Below are positions 35,738 to 45,245 of a stretch of DNA of 64,000 nucleotides, piece by piece. The translations under genes were made by a program, and so were the position numbers. Source of the stretch: CAVWDU01 sp963840725. Lineage in GTDB: Bacteria > Pseudomonadota > Gammaproteobacteria > Pseudomonadales > Halieaceae. Within the stretch, counting starts at the first letter, position 1, and each line of letters begins with the position of its first letter. The DNA lies in contig CAWIZY010000016.1 of assembly GCA_963840725.1 (NCBI GenBank), forward strand, positions 434,001 through 498,000, given 5' to 3'. The notes under the pieces were generated by a model, which saw nothing but the letters and a program-made list of their open reading frames with translations, ran no database searches and was not told where the DNA came from.

Positions 35738-36065
35738 GTCGAGTATTCCTGTTGTTCAGACCCATCCTGCAATCATCACTGCTCACTCAGCATTCGTCCA
35801 GCGCAGCATTGCGACCCGGGGGCCGCTCATACCGACACCTCAATCGACTCCTCAATCGACCCCAGAATCGACATTGCAACCGACACAGCACCCGGCTCAG
35901 AAAAGCCCGCAGACGTTCAGTTCTTCTCTGACCACGTTGCTCACCCAAGTGCCCGCCGGCAGACTGGTGGGCAGCTTTCTGCTGTATTTCTGGATGCGCT
36001 ATATGATCCCGCTGGCTCTGGCCAGTATACTGATTGCCACCGTGGTTGATGTTGTCCTGAATTGA
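35736..36065 (+). CDS. Possible small membrane protein (doubtful)
   Basis: A 109-residue open frame divergent from the AmpG-like gene. Its middle is a Thr/Pro/Ser repeat (TPQSTPQSTPESTLQPT) encoded by the 12-bp tandem repeat, and its C-terminus has a credible membrane helix (LVGSFLLYFWMRYMIP, then LALASILIATVVD). Against it: no ribosome-binding site, a start overlapping the neighbouring gene and no recognised family. May be chance. Confidence 0.25.
   Translation: MSSIPVVQTHPAIITAHSAFVQRSIATRGPLIPTPQSTPQSTPESTLQPTQHPAQKSPQTFSSSLTTLLTQVPAGRLVGSFLLYFWMRYMIPLALASILIATVVDVVLN
35838..35885. repeat. Tandem 12-bp repeat, four units
   Basis: Units CCTCAATCGACT, CCTCAATCGACC, CCAGAATCGACA and TTGCAACCGACA lie head to tail; the first two differ at one base and the later ones have decayed. 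It sits in the 35738-36149 intergenic stretch. Confidence 0.75.
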
Positions 36066-36149
36066 ACGGCCATCAGAAACCGTGAGAGATGATGATAAAC
36101 ACCGAGAAACATTGGGTAGTGACCGTATCTTCTGAACAGGGCTCAGCCT

Positions 36150-37316
36150 ATGAATTTTGACCTCGATGCCATCCGCCGCCAGATACCGATACTGCAGGAA
36201 AAGGCCTATTTCAACAGTTGCTCCTACGGCCCGCTGTCTCTGCCGGTGAAAGCCGCTATTGAGCAGTATCTCGACATCCGCATGCGAGAAGGCGCCCGCT
36301 GGGATATCTACTGCGAAAAACTCGAGCGGGTGCGCGGTTTGCTGGAGCAACTGCTGCAGGCGCCAGCGGATGATATCTCGATTTCGACGTCGGTCAGTGA
36401 GTCACTCAACAGCCTGATGAGTGCCATCGACTTTACCGGCAGCCGGCGCAAAATCCTGCTAACGGACTTCGATTTCCCCACCACCTCGCAGATTATGCTG
36501 GCGCAACAAGCCCGCGGCGCAGAGCCGGTGCGAGCCCGCGCCGATGCCTCGGGAACAGCGATACCGCTCGCCGAGTATGAACGACTCATAGACGAACAGA
36601 CGCTTCTGGTCGTCCTGCCGCTGGTCTGCTATCGCAATGGCGTGTGGGTGGATATCCAACCCATCGTGGATATCGCCAGGGCGCGTGGCGCCATGGTCCT
36701 GCTGGATGCTTACCAGGGTCTGGGCACACGGCCCTTCGGCGTGGCCGCTTCAGGAGCGGACTTCGTGGTCGGTGGTTGCGCCAAATACCTGCTGGGAGCC
36801 AGCGGCGTCGGCTTCATGTATGTCAGGAACAGCCAGCAAAACGGCCTGCAACCCACCGCCACCGGTTGGTTTGCCCAGGAAAACCCCCATGCTATGGATA
36901 TCTATCAGCACCAGCCACATGCCACCGCACGCCGCTTTGAATCGGGGACACCCAACGCCTGCGGCCTGTTCGCTGCAGAAGCGGGCGTCCAGTTATTGCT
37001 GGATGTGGGCCTAAACCAGGTGGCGAGCCAAATCGAGACCGTCACTGCATTGATCAAGCAGGCCGTGGCTGACAACGCCTGGCGACTGGTAACACCGCCC
37101 GACCGCCACGGCGCCATGCTGGCCATCGCCAGCCGCGACGCACCGCAACTGGTGCAGCGGCTCAAGGCGCACAATATCGTGCTCACCGAGCGCGATGGCA
37201 ACATCCGGGTCGCCCCGCACTTTTTCAATGACGCATCGGATGTCGCAATGCTGACGGGTGCCCTGCAACAGGAGTCCGGTTTACTGGCACCTGCGGCCTC
37301 TGTCCTTGCCGGTTGA
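36150..37316 (+). CDS. Class V aminotransferase (cysteine desulfurase-like fold)
   Basis: A 388-residue PLP enzyme. N-terminal AYFNSCSYGPLSLPVKAAIE, the PLP-aspartate region MVLLDAYQGLGTRPFGV and the Schiff-base lysine in VGGCAKYLLGASGVGFMYV (about Lys 214) are clear. The C-terminal half has RRFESGTPNACGLFAAEAGV. The mobile cysteine loop of true cysteine desulfurases is not recognisable, so a kynureninase-like or other aminotransferase role is more likely. It is alone on the plus strand. Confidence 0.83.
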   Translation: MNFDLDAIRRQIPILQEKAYFNSCSYGPLSLPVKAAIEQYLDIRMREGARWDIYCEKLERVRGLLEQLLQAPADDISISTSVSESLNSLMSAIDFTGSRRKILLTDFDFPTTSQIMLAQQARGAEPVRARADASGTAIPLAEYERLIDEQTLLVVLPLVCYRNGVWVDIQPIVDIARARGAMVLLDAYQGLGTRPFGVAASGADFVVGGCAKYLLGASGVGFMYVRNSQQNGLQPTATGWFAQENPHAMDIYQHQPHATARRFESGTPNACGLFAAEAGVQLLLDVGLNQVASQIETVTALIKQAVADNAWRLVTPPDRHGAMLAIASRDAPQLVQRLKAHNIVLTERDGNIRVAPHFFNDASDVAMLTGALQQESGLLAPAASVLAG

Positions 37317-37368
37317 ATCCACTCACCCGGAGCACACTCAGGGGGCAGCGTCTGTCACTCTAAAGTAA

Positions 37369-37933
37369 TCAGTAATTGATCGATGGGTTATTGCCCGGGT
37401 AGATGACACCCAGTAGCAACATGCCGTCCTGGTCTGTGCACTCCAGCGAGTGCAGCTGTTTGCGCGGTAGAAACAAAATATCACCCGCGCTGACCGGTGC
37501 CTTGCCGGTCTCTTCCAACTCACCGCAGGAGGTCCGCTCAGCACAATCGACCTTGCGAACGAAACTACCGCCATCGAGCACTGCCCGGCCGTCCTCCCCC
37601 ATCGCGACGGAGGGTATGCGACGATTCTGTTCCGACGATTCTGTTCACTGAGCGGATCATCCTCGACATAGACCGCCCTCAGATTATTGTGTGAGCCGTC
37701 GCAAAAAGGTCGCTGGCTGGTTTGTTTGCAGGCGCAGAACAACACCTCCTCGCCGGCGACCTGGGCCCGGTAAGGCAGCGGGCGAAGCCTGTACCCCGGT
37801 GGGACTGATCACAGAAGGGTTGCGTCTGGCTCAAGCCACAACTGCACCACAGATAGCTCTGGTCTACCTTCGGTTCGAAGTAGACGGGTTTATACGCCGC
37901 GATCTTGGGCAGTTGGTCAGAGTTGTCGTCCAT
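37369..37933 (-). pseudogene. Frameshifted CDGSH iron-sulfur/cupin protein gene
   Basis: The coding sequence is split over three frames. Frame 1 (from 37933) has MDDNSDQLPKIAAYKPVYFE and a first CDGSH-type motif YLWCSCGLSQTQPFCDQSH. Frame 2 continues with VLFCACKQTSQRPFCDGSH and YVEDDPLSEQ. Frame 3 (to 37369) has a cupin-like end (GDILFLPRKQLHSLECTD). The first shift fits loss of one C in a C-run near 37790; the second is caused by a 14-bp tandem duplication at 37619-37646. Together they do not restore the frame. The intact protein would bind one or two [2Fe-2S] clusters. Sequencing error could explain the single-base loss but hardly the 14-bp duplication. Confidence 0.75.
37619..37646. repeat. 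14-bp perfect tandem duplication
   Basis: CGACGATTCTGTTC occurs twice head to tail (37619-37632 and 37633-37646). Removing one copy restores a continuous NRRIPSVAMGEDGRA reading inside the CDGSH/cupin gene, so the duplication is the breaking mutation. Confidence 0.9.
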
Positions 37934-37942
37934 GCAGACAGC

Positions 37943-39922
37943 CTATTTCGGGGCAAGATGCGATGCAAGGAAATCGAGCAATCCGGTGTAGAGCTCGGTG
38001 TTGGCGGCCTCGGTATAATAGCCATGACCGCCCTCTTCATAATACTGACTGGTCACCGCTACCCCGGCTTTTTCCAGAGACCCCTGCAAGGCCTGGGCCT
38101 GCTCTATCGGCGCACGCTGATCCTCAGCCCCGTGGGCGATAAAAACCGGTACCTTCACTTTATCGGCGTTGTGCACTGGAGAAAACGTCTGCAGTTGTTT
38201 CGCATCGGTCCCCAGCGCTTCCTTGAGATAGGCGATGCCCGCCCGACGCGCGGGCACGTCACCCCGCTTATACATCATTTCCAGGTCGTAGACGCCGGCA
38301 AAGCCGGCCGCACACTGATAAAGTTCAGGCTCTCTGATCACACCCATCAGGGCAGAGTAAGCCCCGAAACTGACGCCATAGATGCACACACGGTCGGGAG
38401 CCGCATAACCCTGGGCCAGAACCCAGCGGGTTGCATCGCTGATATCGTCCTGCACACGGCTGCCCCACACGCCATCAGACAGCGCTTGAAAACGCGAACC
38501 GTAGCCGGTGGAGCCCCGGAAGTTTACCGTCATGACGAGATAGCCCGCCGCCGCCAGGATCTGACGCTCGCGGTTGAAACCCCAGTAGTCGCGGCCGGAG
38601 GGTCCACCGTGGGGGAGCACCACCATGGGCAGGTTCTCCCTTGCAGCCGCAGGGAAGGTGAGATACCCCTGCAGCAACAGACCGTCCCGGGACTTGAAAT
38701 CAAACGGCTCAGTGACTGCCAATCGTTCCCGCGCCAGCCAGCTGGCAGAGGAAATCAGCAGCTTGATATCACGGCTGGCCAGGTCGACGAGATAAAAGTC
38801 CGGCGGCTGGTTATCCCCGGAGACGGCAACCACCGCAACTTTGCCGTCAGCGCTAACGCTTTCCACACTGACCTCCAGCCCCGGAAACGCCTTTTGCAGC
38901 CCCGCCAGTAGCCGCGAGCCGGGGTGAGTGGGGTCCAGCGGCCTGAGTTCGGGTCTGCCGTTTTCCAGCCAAACAGCCATGGGCTGGTCGGTGCCGGGGT
39001 AGTGTGTGATACCGGAAATATCGACCCTGTCATCGTTGAACAGAACCCGTTGCGCAGCCGTCGAGAGGTCGAACTCCACCAGTGCCGAGGTGTCGGAGTC
39101 CATGCTCGAAACCAGGTAGGCCAGGCGCTGATCGGCGCTGTAGCCCACCGGCACCGCAACCGCATCCCGGGTCTCCTCGCCAATCCGCTTCCAGCTGTCC
39201 GCATCCCGCCAGAAGAACTCCTCCACACCATCCACGTCCCGACCGCGGGCAAAATGCACCTCGCCGGTTCTGTCCGCATAGGCCTGCCCGCCCCGAGTGG
39301 GTAATGACATAACCTCCCGGGTGCGGCCGCTGTATACGTGCAGTTTGAGCACGTCACCGAAGGTCTCCCCGGTGTAGCGCCAGTACTGGCCTTTCACTTC
39401 CCAGGGGTAGGTATTAATCAATATGTGAGACTTGTCTCCCGGCAGGGTGCTGATAATACTGGCGTGGGCCGCCTGCACCTGCTGCTTTTTTATGCGTGAG
39501 CTGGTATTGGTATTGTTATAACCCACCTCGTAGCCGAAGATCGATTTCTGCCGGCGGCCGTCGTAGTTCAGGGCATAAAGATAACCGCTGACCTGAGGCG
39601 TATCGAGCCAGCCGGCGCGACGCCAGACCGTTGTCACCAGGCGGTCGTCATTCACCCAATGAACGTCTCCCACTTCCTGGCCGTCCACGAAGCGAAGTAC
39701 ATAGCTGATCTCCAGCGGGTCGAGGGTCATTAGCGCCAATACCCGCTTGCCCTCTTCGTGGGACACCACCGCTATTTTTTCGCCGTCGGGGGACAGCTGA
39801 ATCTGATCGGCTCGGGCCGGCCTCAGCAGCTCACTGAGCTTGTGTGGCGACTGCGCCAGAGAGGGCAGGCTGAGCAAACACAAAGCCAGCCAAACCAGAG
39901 AGTTTATGCGTGATGTAAACAC
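37943..39922 (-). CDS. Exported S9 family (prolyl oligopeptidase-like) peptidase
   Basis: A 659-residue serine peptidase. A Sec signal (LVWLALCLLSLPSLAQS) suggests a periplasmic or secreted enzyme. An N-terminal beta-propeller-like region (about residues 30-390) gates the C-terminal alpha/beta-hydrolase. The triad is visible: Ser in YGVSFGAYSALMG (about 505), Asp in HGAEDQRAPIEQA (about 595) and His in EEGGHGYYTE (about 630). HGGPSGRDYWGFNRE supplies the oxyanion region. GTG at 39922 is the start. Specificity (acylaminoacyl, prolyl or dipeptidyl) cannot be told. Confidence 0.9.
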   Translation of the reverse strand: MFTSRINSLVWLALCLLSLPSLAQSPHKLSELLRPARADQIQLSPDGEKIAVVSHEEGKRVLALMTLDPLEISYVLRFVDGQEVGDVHWVNDDRLVTTVWRRAGWLDTPQVSGYLYALNYDGRRQKSIFGYEVGYNNTNTSSRIKKQQVQAAHASIISTLPGDKSHILINTYPWEVKGQYWRYTGETFGDVLKLHVYSGRTREVMSLPTRGGQAYADRTGEVHFARGRDVDGVEEFFWRDADSWKRIGEETRDAVAVPVGYSADQRLAYLVSSMDSDTSALVEFDLSTAAQRVLFNDDRVDISGITHYPGTDQPMAVWLENGRPELRPLDPTHPGSRLLAGLQKAFPGLEVSVESVSADGKVAVVAVSGDNQPPDFYLVDLASRDIKLLISSASWLARERLAVTEPFDFKSRDGLLLQGYLTFPAAARENLPMVVLPHGGPSGRDYWGFNRERQILAAAGYLVMTVNFRGSTGYGSRFQALSDGVWGSRVQDDISDATRWVLAQGYAAPDRVCIYGVSFGAYSALMGVIREPELYQCAAGFAGVYDLEMMYKRGDVPARRAGIAYLKEALGTDAKQLQTFSPVHNADKVKVPVFIAHGAEDQRAPIEQAQALQGSLEKAGVAVTSQYYEEGGHGYYTEAANTELYTGLLDFLASHLAPK

Positions 39923-40209
39923 TCGGTGTTCCTCTAAAAACCTGTGGCTGTCCCCTAGTCTAGCCGCGTAAAAGTCGGTTTAGCACATCTTTTCTGCTCA
40001 AATTTCTCGAAACCACACCCATTTTTGCGTCTAATGAAGGGGTGAAACAGGAGTACAAAATCCACACCCGAAATGGCCAAGGTGACATACCGTGTCCGCT
40101 GCAAAAAGTTTACACTGAGCCTCAACCCTGAATACAAAGGTGCTCCAGTGACGCCATCTACCCGTTCCAGCTATAGCCCTCTCCCCGTCTCAGGCCAGGA
40201 GGTGCCGCA

Positions 40210-42333
40210 ATGAGTATCGCCACCCACTACCGCGCCTGTCACCTCTGTGAGGCGATCTGCGGCCTGATTATCGAGACCGAGGGGGAGGAGATCTTGTCCA
40301 TCAAAGGCGATCGGGACGACCCGCTGAGCCGCGGTCATATCTGCCCCAAAGCCGTGGCGCTAAGAGATATCCATGAAGACCCGGACCGGCTGCGCCAACC
40401 GGTAAAAAAGGTCGTCAGTGCCAGTGGGGAGATCAGCTGGCAGCCGATCGATTGGGAAGAAGCACTGGATACCACCGCGCGCCGCTTGCTCGACATCCAC
40501 GCGCGCGATGGCGTGCATGCCATCGGCGTCTATCTCGGCAACCCCACCGTACACAACTACGGCATGCTCACGCATCAGGGGCAATTGTTTCGGCACCTGC
40601 GCACCAACAACCGGTTCTCGGCCACCTCGGTGGATCAACTGCCTCACCACCTGACCTCACTGTGGTTGTTCGGGCACAAGTCCCTGTTTCCGATCCCGGA
40701 CATTGACCGCTGCGACTACTTTTTGATGCTGGGCGCGAACCCCATCGCCTCCAATGGCAGCATCTGGACGGTGCCCGACGTGGGCAAGCGCATCAAGGCG
40801 CTCAAGGCTCGGGGCGGCAAGCTGGTGGTGATCGATCCCCGCCGCACCGAAACCGCAGAACTGGCCAGCGAGCATCATTTTATCGTCCCGGGCACCGACG
40901 CATTGTTCCTGCTGGGACTGCTCAATACACTGTTCAGCGAACAGCTGGTCGATCTGGGGCACCTGGCGCCTTTCGTAGAGGGTCTGGCACCGGTAGAGCA
41001 AGCGGTCAGGGCGTTCACCCCGGAATTCGCTGCACCCCATACGGGGATCTCCGCGCACACCATTCGGAGCATAGCCCGGGATCTGGCCGGCGCCGGTGCC
41101 GGTATTTGCTACGGCCGGCTGGGGGTGTCTATACAGGCCTACGGCGCACTCAATCAATGGTTGATTCAGATTATCAATATCGTGACCGGCAATCTCGACA
41201 AACCGGGCGGCTCGCTGTTTACCCTCCCCGCCGTTGATACCCTGCTCAGCAGCAGCCCCGGCGGTTTCGCCCGTCACCACAGCCGGGTGCGCGAGTTGCC
41301 CGAGTTCGATCGCGAGTTGCCAGCGGCAACCCTGGCAGAGGAAATCGCGACCCCCGGTGAAGGCCAGATACGGGCGCTGTTTACCGGCGCCGGCAACCCG
41401 GTGTTGTCCACTCCCAACGGTCGCAAACTGGATGCGGCACTGGAACAGCTTGAATTCATGGTGTCGCTGGACCCCTACATTAACGAAACCACGCGCCACG
41501 CGGACATCATCCTGCCCCCCACTTCTCCGCTGGAACACGATCATTACGACATGGCGTTCCATATCAATGCCATGCGCAATACCAGCCGCCACAGCGAGGC
41601 GGTGTTTCCAAAACCCGAGGGCAGCCTGCACGACTGGGAAATTTTCTCCGAACTGGGGCGACGGGTAGCGCTGGGCCTGGGACAGGAGCCCCAGCAGGTG
41701 GCACCGCCACACGAGCTGATAGATTTTGGGCTGCAAATGGGCCCCTACGGCGAGCACCAGGGCAGCGAATATCAACTCACCTTGCAGAAACTCCGTGACA
41801 AACCCTCCGGGATTGACCTCGGCCCGCTGCAACCCCAGCTGCCGCAGCGATTGCAGACCCACAACAAAATCATTGCCTGTGATACGCCACAGCCCCTGGC
41901 GGATCTCGCCAGGTTGTGGACAGAGTTCAGCACCGCCGATACGGGCAGTCTCAAGTTGATAGGACGGCGCCATGTGCGCTCCAACAACTCCTGGATGCAC
42001 AACTACCACCGCCTGATCAAAGGCCGCAATCGCTGTACGCTGATGATGCACCCGGATGACATGCAACTGCGTGATATCCGCGACGGTGATGCGGTCAGGG
42101 TCAGCTCCCGCACGGGCGAACTGTTAGTCCCGGTGGAGGCCTGCAGCGACATCATGCCGGGGGTGGTCAGCCTGCCGCATGGCTACGGACACAACCGGGA
42201 GGGTACCCGGATGACAATTGCCACCGCCAATGCCGGCGTGAGCTGCAACGATATTACCGACGAACTGGCCATTGATGAGTTATCCGGCAATGCCGCCGTC
42301 AACGGCGTGCCGGTCAGCGTCGCCGCGGCCTGA
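40210..42333 (+). CDS. Molybdopterin-dependent oxidoreductase (formate dehydrogenase/nitrate reductase-like)
   Basis: A 707-residue Mo-bisMGD enzyme of the DMSO-reductase family. The N-terminal [4Fe-4S] site is CHLCEAICGL ... GHICPKA. Then come the molybdopterin-binding segments: LMLGANPIASNGSIW, VIDPRRTETAELA, FTGAGNPVLSTPNG, DPYINETTRHADIILPP, and the C-terminal dinucleotide domain (RRHVRSNNSWMHNYHRLIKG, VSLPHGYGHNREG). It has no Tat signal, so it should be cytoplasmic, and no electron-transfer partner lies beside it. AGGAGG stands 7 nt before the ATG. The substrate is unknown. Confidence 0.85.
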   Translation: MSIATHYRACHLCEAICGLIIETEGEEILSIKGDRDDPLSRGHICPKAVALRDIHEDPDRLRQPVKKVVSASGEISWQPIDWEEALDTTARRLLDIHARDGVHAIGVYLGNPTVHNYGMLTHQGQLFRHLRTNNRFSATSVDQLPHHLTSLWLFGHKSLFPIPDIDRCDYFLMLGANPIASNGSIWTVPDVGKRIKALKARGGKLVVIDPRRTETAELASEHHFIVPGTDALFLLGLLNTLFSEQLVDLGHLAPFVEGLAPVEQAVRAFTPEFAAPHTGISAHTIRSIARDLAGAGAGICYGRLGVSIQAYGALNQWLIQIINIVTGNLDKPGGSLFTLPAVDTLLSSSPGGFARHHSRVRELPEFDRELPAATLAEEIATPGEGQIRALFTGAGNPVLSTPNGRKLDAALEQLEFMVSLDPYINETTRHADIILPPTSPLEHDHYDMAFHINAMRNTSRHSEAVFPKPEGSLHDWEIFSELGRRVALGLGQEPQQVAPPHELIDFGLQMGPYGEHQGSEYQLTLQKLRDKPSGIDLGPLQPQLPQRLQTHNKIIACDTPQPLADLARLWTEFSTADTGSLKLIGRRHVRSNNSWMHNYHRLIKGRNRCTLMMHPDDMQLRDIRDGDAVRVSSRTGELLVPVEACSDIMPGVVSLPHGYGHNREGTRMTIATANAGVSCNDITDELAIDELSGNAAVNGVPVSVAAA

Positions 42334-42400
42334 GTCAGACCTGCCCGGGGGCTCAAAAAACAACAACGAACAAAAAACAACAACAATAAGGAGTCAAGCT

Positions 42401-43003
42401 ATGGGCATTCCCGCTATCGTATTCTGGCTGGTGATCCTGATCCTGGTGATCTGGGTTATCAGCATCTACAACACCCTGGTCAAACTGAAAAACCGCTACC
42501 TCAATGCGTTCGCCCAAATAGAGGTGCAGTTGAAACGGCGCTACGACCTGATCCCCAATCTGGTGGAAACCGCCCAGGGCTACATGCAGCATGAACGCGA
42601 AACACTGGATGCAGTGATCAGCGCTCGCAACGACGCCAGCGCGATACTCGACTCCCTGAACCGGGGCGATGTCGGCAGCTCTGACCTGAAGCAATTGGCC
42701 GGCGCCGAATCCGCCCTGCAGGGCGCTCTGGGCAAACTCGACATCACCATGGAAGCCTACCCGGAACTCAAGGCCAATGAGAATATGATGCAACTCTCAG
42801 AGGAGCTGACTACCACCGAAAACCGGGTTGCCTATGCGAGGCAGGGCTACAACGATGCGGTGATGACCTATAACACCTACCGCCAGAGTTTTCCGGCCAC
42901 GGCGCTGGCGAACAGCTTTGGTCACCCCGAAGATGCGCCACTGCTGGAGTTTGATGACTCGCCGCAAATCCAGGCTGCTCCCAGGGTGTCCTTCGGAGAC
43001 TGA
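42401..43003 (+). CDS. lemA: LemA family protein
   Basis: A 200-residue protein with one N-terminal membrane helix (IVFWLVILILVIWVISIYNT) and a cytosolic helical bundle. The diagnostic LemA motif is RRYDLIPNLVETAQGY, followed by TTTENRVAYARQGYNDAV. LemA proteins of unknown biochemistry are commonly paired with membrane peptidases. The ATG at 42401 has AAGGAG upstream. It lies 11 bp before an M48 peptidase gene, so the two form an operon. Confidence 0.93.
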   Translation: MGIPAIVFWLVILILVIWVISIYNTLVKLKNRYLNAFAQIEVQLKRRYDLIPNLVETAQGYMQHERETLDAVISARNDASAILDSLNRGDVGSSDLKQLAGAESALQGALGKLDITMEAYPELKANENMMQLSEELTTTENRVAYARQGYNDAVMTYNTYRQSFPATALANSFGHPEDAPLLEFDDSPQIQAAPRVSFGD

Positions 43004-43014
43004 TCGCCCAGCCG

Positions 43015-44937
43015 ATGAATTTTTTCGAGCAACAGGACATTGCCCGCCGCAATGCCCGCTTACTGCTGTGGTTGTTCCTCGCTGCCGTAATCGTATTGAT
43101 TGTACTGACCAACGCCGCCGTGGCGGCCTTCTTGTGGCTGGGCGACGATCACGGCCTGCGGGCGGGGAATGGTGGGCTGTCCGGGTTTCTGTCTTATGTC
43201 ACCTGGCAGCGCTTTGGCCTGGTCGGACTGGGCATTACGGCTACCGTGTTACTGGTGTCACTGGCCAAGGCCTGGCAGCTCTCGCGCGGGGGCAAGGGTG
43301 TCGCCGAGGCCATGGGCGGCCGGCGCATCCTCACCCAGACCGATGATCGCGCGGAACGGCGTTGCCTCAATATCGTCGAGGAACTGGCGCTGGCCGCGAC
43401 CATGCCCGTACCCCCGGTTTACGTACTGGATAACGAACGTGGCATCAATGCGTTCGCCGCCGGTCGCACCCCGGCCGATGCGGTTGTTGCCGTCACCCGA
43501 GGCACCCTCAATCAACTGCAGCGGCATGAACTGAAGGGTGTGATAGCGCACGAATTCAGCCATATTCTCAACGGTGACATGCGGCTTAACATTCGCCTGG
43601 CAGCGCTGCTCAAGGGGATAACCTTCCTGGCCGATGTGGGTTATCTGTTGATGCACAGCGGTCGGCACAGCAGTGGCGGCTCCAGCCGCCAGGGCAACAA
43701 CGCACCGTTGCTGCCGCTGCTGGGCCTGGCGGTCTGGCTGCTCGGTCTGTTTGGCAGTCTGGCCGCGGGCTTTATCAAAGCGGCGCTCAGCCGGCAAAAA
43801 GAATTTCTCGCCGACGCCAGTGCCGTTCAATACACCCGCAACCCGGACACCATCGGCGATGCACTCAAAGTCATCGGGGGCTACGTGCCGGGTAGTCTGG
43901 TCCATGCAGCGCGGGCCGAGGAGATGTCGCATATTTTCTTCGGTCAGATCAGACATCGACTCTGGGAAACGTTCGCCACCCACCCGCCACTGGAGGCGCG
44001 CATCCGGCGCATTGATCCGCACTGGGACGGCCAATTTATTCAAAGACGGGTCAGCCAGTATCAGGGGGATGCCCGGCGCAATACGGGGACAGGCCGGGCC
44101 GGTATTGTGCTGGCCACCCTTGGGGCAGTCGCCGTCCAGCCGCAATCACCCGCTGCTGACCAGAGCCCGGAAGCACAGGACGCTGCGCTCGAGGCGAATC
44201 ACGGGCTACCATCGCCACTGGTGCACAACAGCCACGAGCCACTGGGGGCGATCGCGGTGGTCTGTTGCCTGCTTTTGCATCCGCAGCCGGCTATCCGTCG
44301 CCAGCAGTTGGCGCAACTGGCGGAGGCCCCGATCACCGGACTGGGCGCACTGGTGATGCAACTGGAACCCGCGGTCCGGGAGCTGACGCCCCCTCAGCGT
44401 CTGCCGCTGCTGGAGCTCTGCCTACCCACACTCAAGTCGATTTCCGCCCGCCAGTATCAGCACCTCAAAGACACCGTGCTGCTGCTGATTCGCGCCGATG
44501 CCCGCACCGAGCTGCATGAATGGTGTTTATACCAATTGCTGCGCCACTATCTGGACCCGGAGTTCATCCAGGTCAGGCCCAGCAGGGCGCGCTATGCCAG
44601 CCTTGCGAAGGTGGTTTTTCATCTGCGGGTGGTGCTGTCTGTGCTGGCCTGGGAGGGCAGTGGTGAAACCGCACAGGTGTTCCGGGCTGCCGCCGATGAA
44701 CTGGGCTTCAACACGCTGCAGATACTCCCCCGCGAGCAGTGCAGTGTTGCCGCATTCGGTAATGCGGTGCAACAGCTCGCAGACTGCTACCCGCTACTCA
44801 AACCCCGGGTACTCAAGGCGATGGCCCTGGCGGCGGGCCTGGACGGCGGGCTCAACGCCGCCGAGCGAGAGATCATTGCCAGCATGGCAGCCGTTATGGA
44901 TTGCCCGGTTCCTTTGTTGCCTGCGGTTGATCGCTGA
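43015..44937 (+). CDS. Membrane-bound M48 family metallopeptidase
   Basis: A 640-residue zinc peptidase, larger than HtpX (about 290). Two N-terminal membrane helices precede the peptidase domain, which has HEFSHILNGDMRLN (HExxH) and the third zinc ligand in EFLADASAVQYTRNP. Two more helices (about 190-255) lie between. A C-terminal half of about 250 residues (from 380) is helical and of unknown function. With LemA it probably forms a membrane quality-control pair. The last 44 bp overlap the convergent DUF6116-like gene. Confidence 0.9.
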   Translation: MNFFEQQDIARRNARLLLWLFLAAVIVLIVLTNAAVAAFLWLGDDHGLRAGNGGLSGFLSYVTWQRFGLVGLGITATVLLVSLAKAWQLSRGGKGVAEAMGGRRILTQTDDRAERRCLNIVEELALAATMPVPPVYVLDNERGINAFAAGRTPADAVVAVTRGTLNQLQRHELKGVIAHEFSHILNGDMRLNIRLAALLKGITFLADVGYLLMHSGRHSSGGSSRQGNNAPLLPLLGLAVWLLGLFGSLAAGFIKAALSRQKEFLADASAVQYTRNPDTIGDALKVIGGYVPGSLVHAARAEEMSHIFFGQIRHRLWETFATHPPLEARIRRIDPHWDGQFIQRRVSQYQGDARRNTGTGRAGIVLATLGAVAVQPQSPAADQSPEAQDAALEANHGLPSPLVHNSHEPLGAIAVVCCLLLHPQPAIRRQQLAQLAEAPITGLGALVMQLEPAVRELTPPQRLPLLELCLPTLKSISARQYQHLKDTVLLLIRADARTELHEWCLYQLLRHYLDPEFIQVRPSRARYASLAKVVFHLRVVLSVLAWEGSGETAQVFRAAADELGFNTLQILPREQCSVAAFGNAVQQLADCYPLLKPRVLKAMALAAGLDGGLNAAEREIIASMAAVMDCPVPLLPAVDR

Positions 44938-45145
44938 CCAGCGATTGCGGCGATTTTTTCTTCTTGAGACCGGCGAGAAGCATGGCCACCAGTCCCATAA
45001 TCAATTCATCCGCAAAGGGCACCACATCCGGGATAAAAACGTTGGCCACGAATAAACCCGCAGTCAGCAGGAACAGGTAGGGAAACCGCAGGCCATTCGC
45101 CCAGCGCAGCACGATTCCAGAAAAGCCCAATTTAGCGATCACCAT
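44894..45145 (-). CDS. Small membrane protein (DUF6116-like)
   Basis: An 83-residue protein with two hydrophobic segments (FPYLFLLTAGLFVANVFIP, then ADELIMGLVAMLLAGL) and a lysine-rich KKKK end before a polar tail. The ATG at 45145 has GGAGG 4 nt upstream and is preferred to a start at 45157. No function is known. It overlaps the end of the M48 gene on the opposite strand. The 45158-45245 gap holds tandem GGCCA-type repeats. Confidence 0.6.
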   Translation of the reverse strand: MVIAKLGFSGIVLRWANGLRFPYLFLLTAGLFVANVFIPDVVPFADELIMGLVAMLLAGLKKKKSPQSLVSDQPQATKEPGNP

Positions 45146-45245
45146 GTCCACCTCCAAACGGTACTACCCGACGCGTTCGAGTCACGCCCGGCGGGGATAG
45201 CGGCCCGGCCACCGGCCAGGCCAGGCCAGGCCTGCCGAGTATCGG

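Noticed and set aside
39955..40137. 60-residue minus-strand frame between the S9 peptidase and molybdoenzyme genes
   Set aside because: No ribosome-binding site or recognisable domain; this is the divergent promoter region.
40657..42066. 469-residue minus-strand frame
   Set aside because: Antisense shadow of the molybdoenzyme, which carries all the family motifs on the plus strand.
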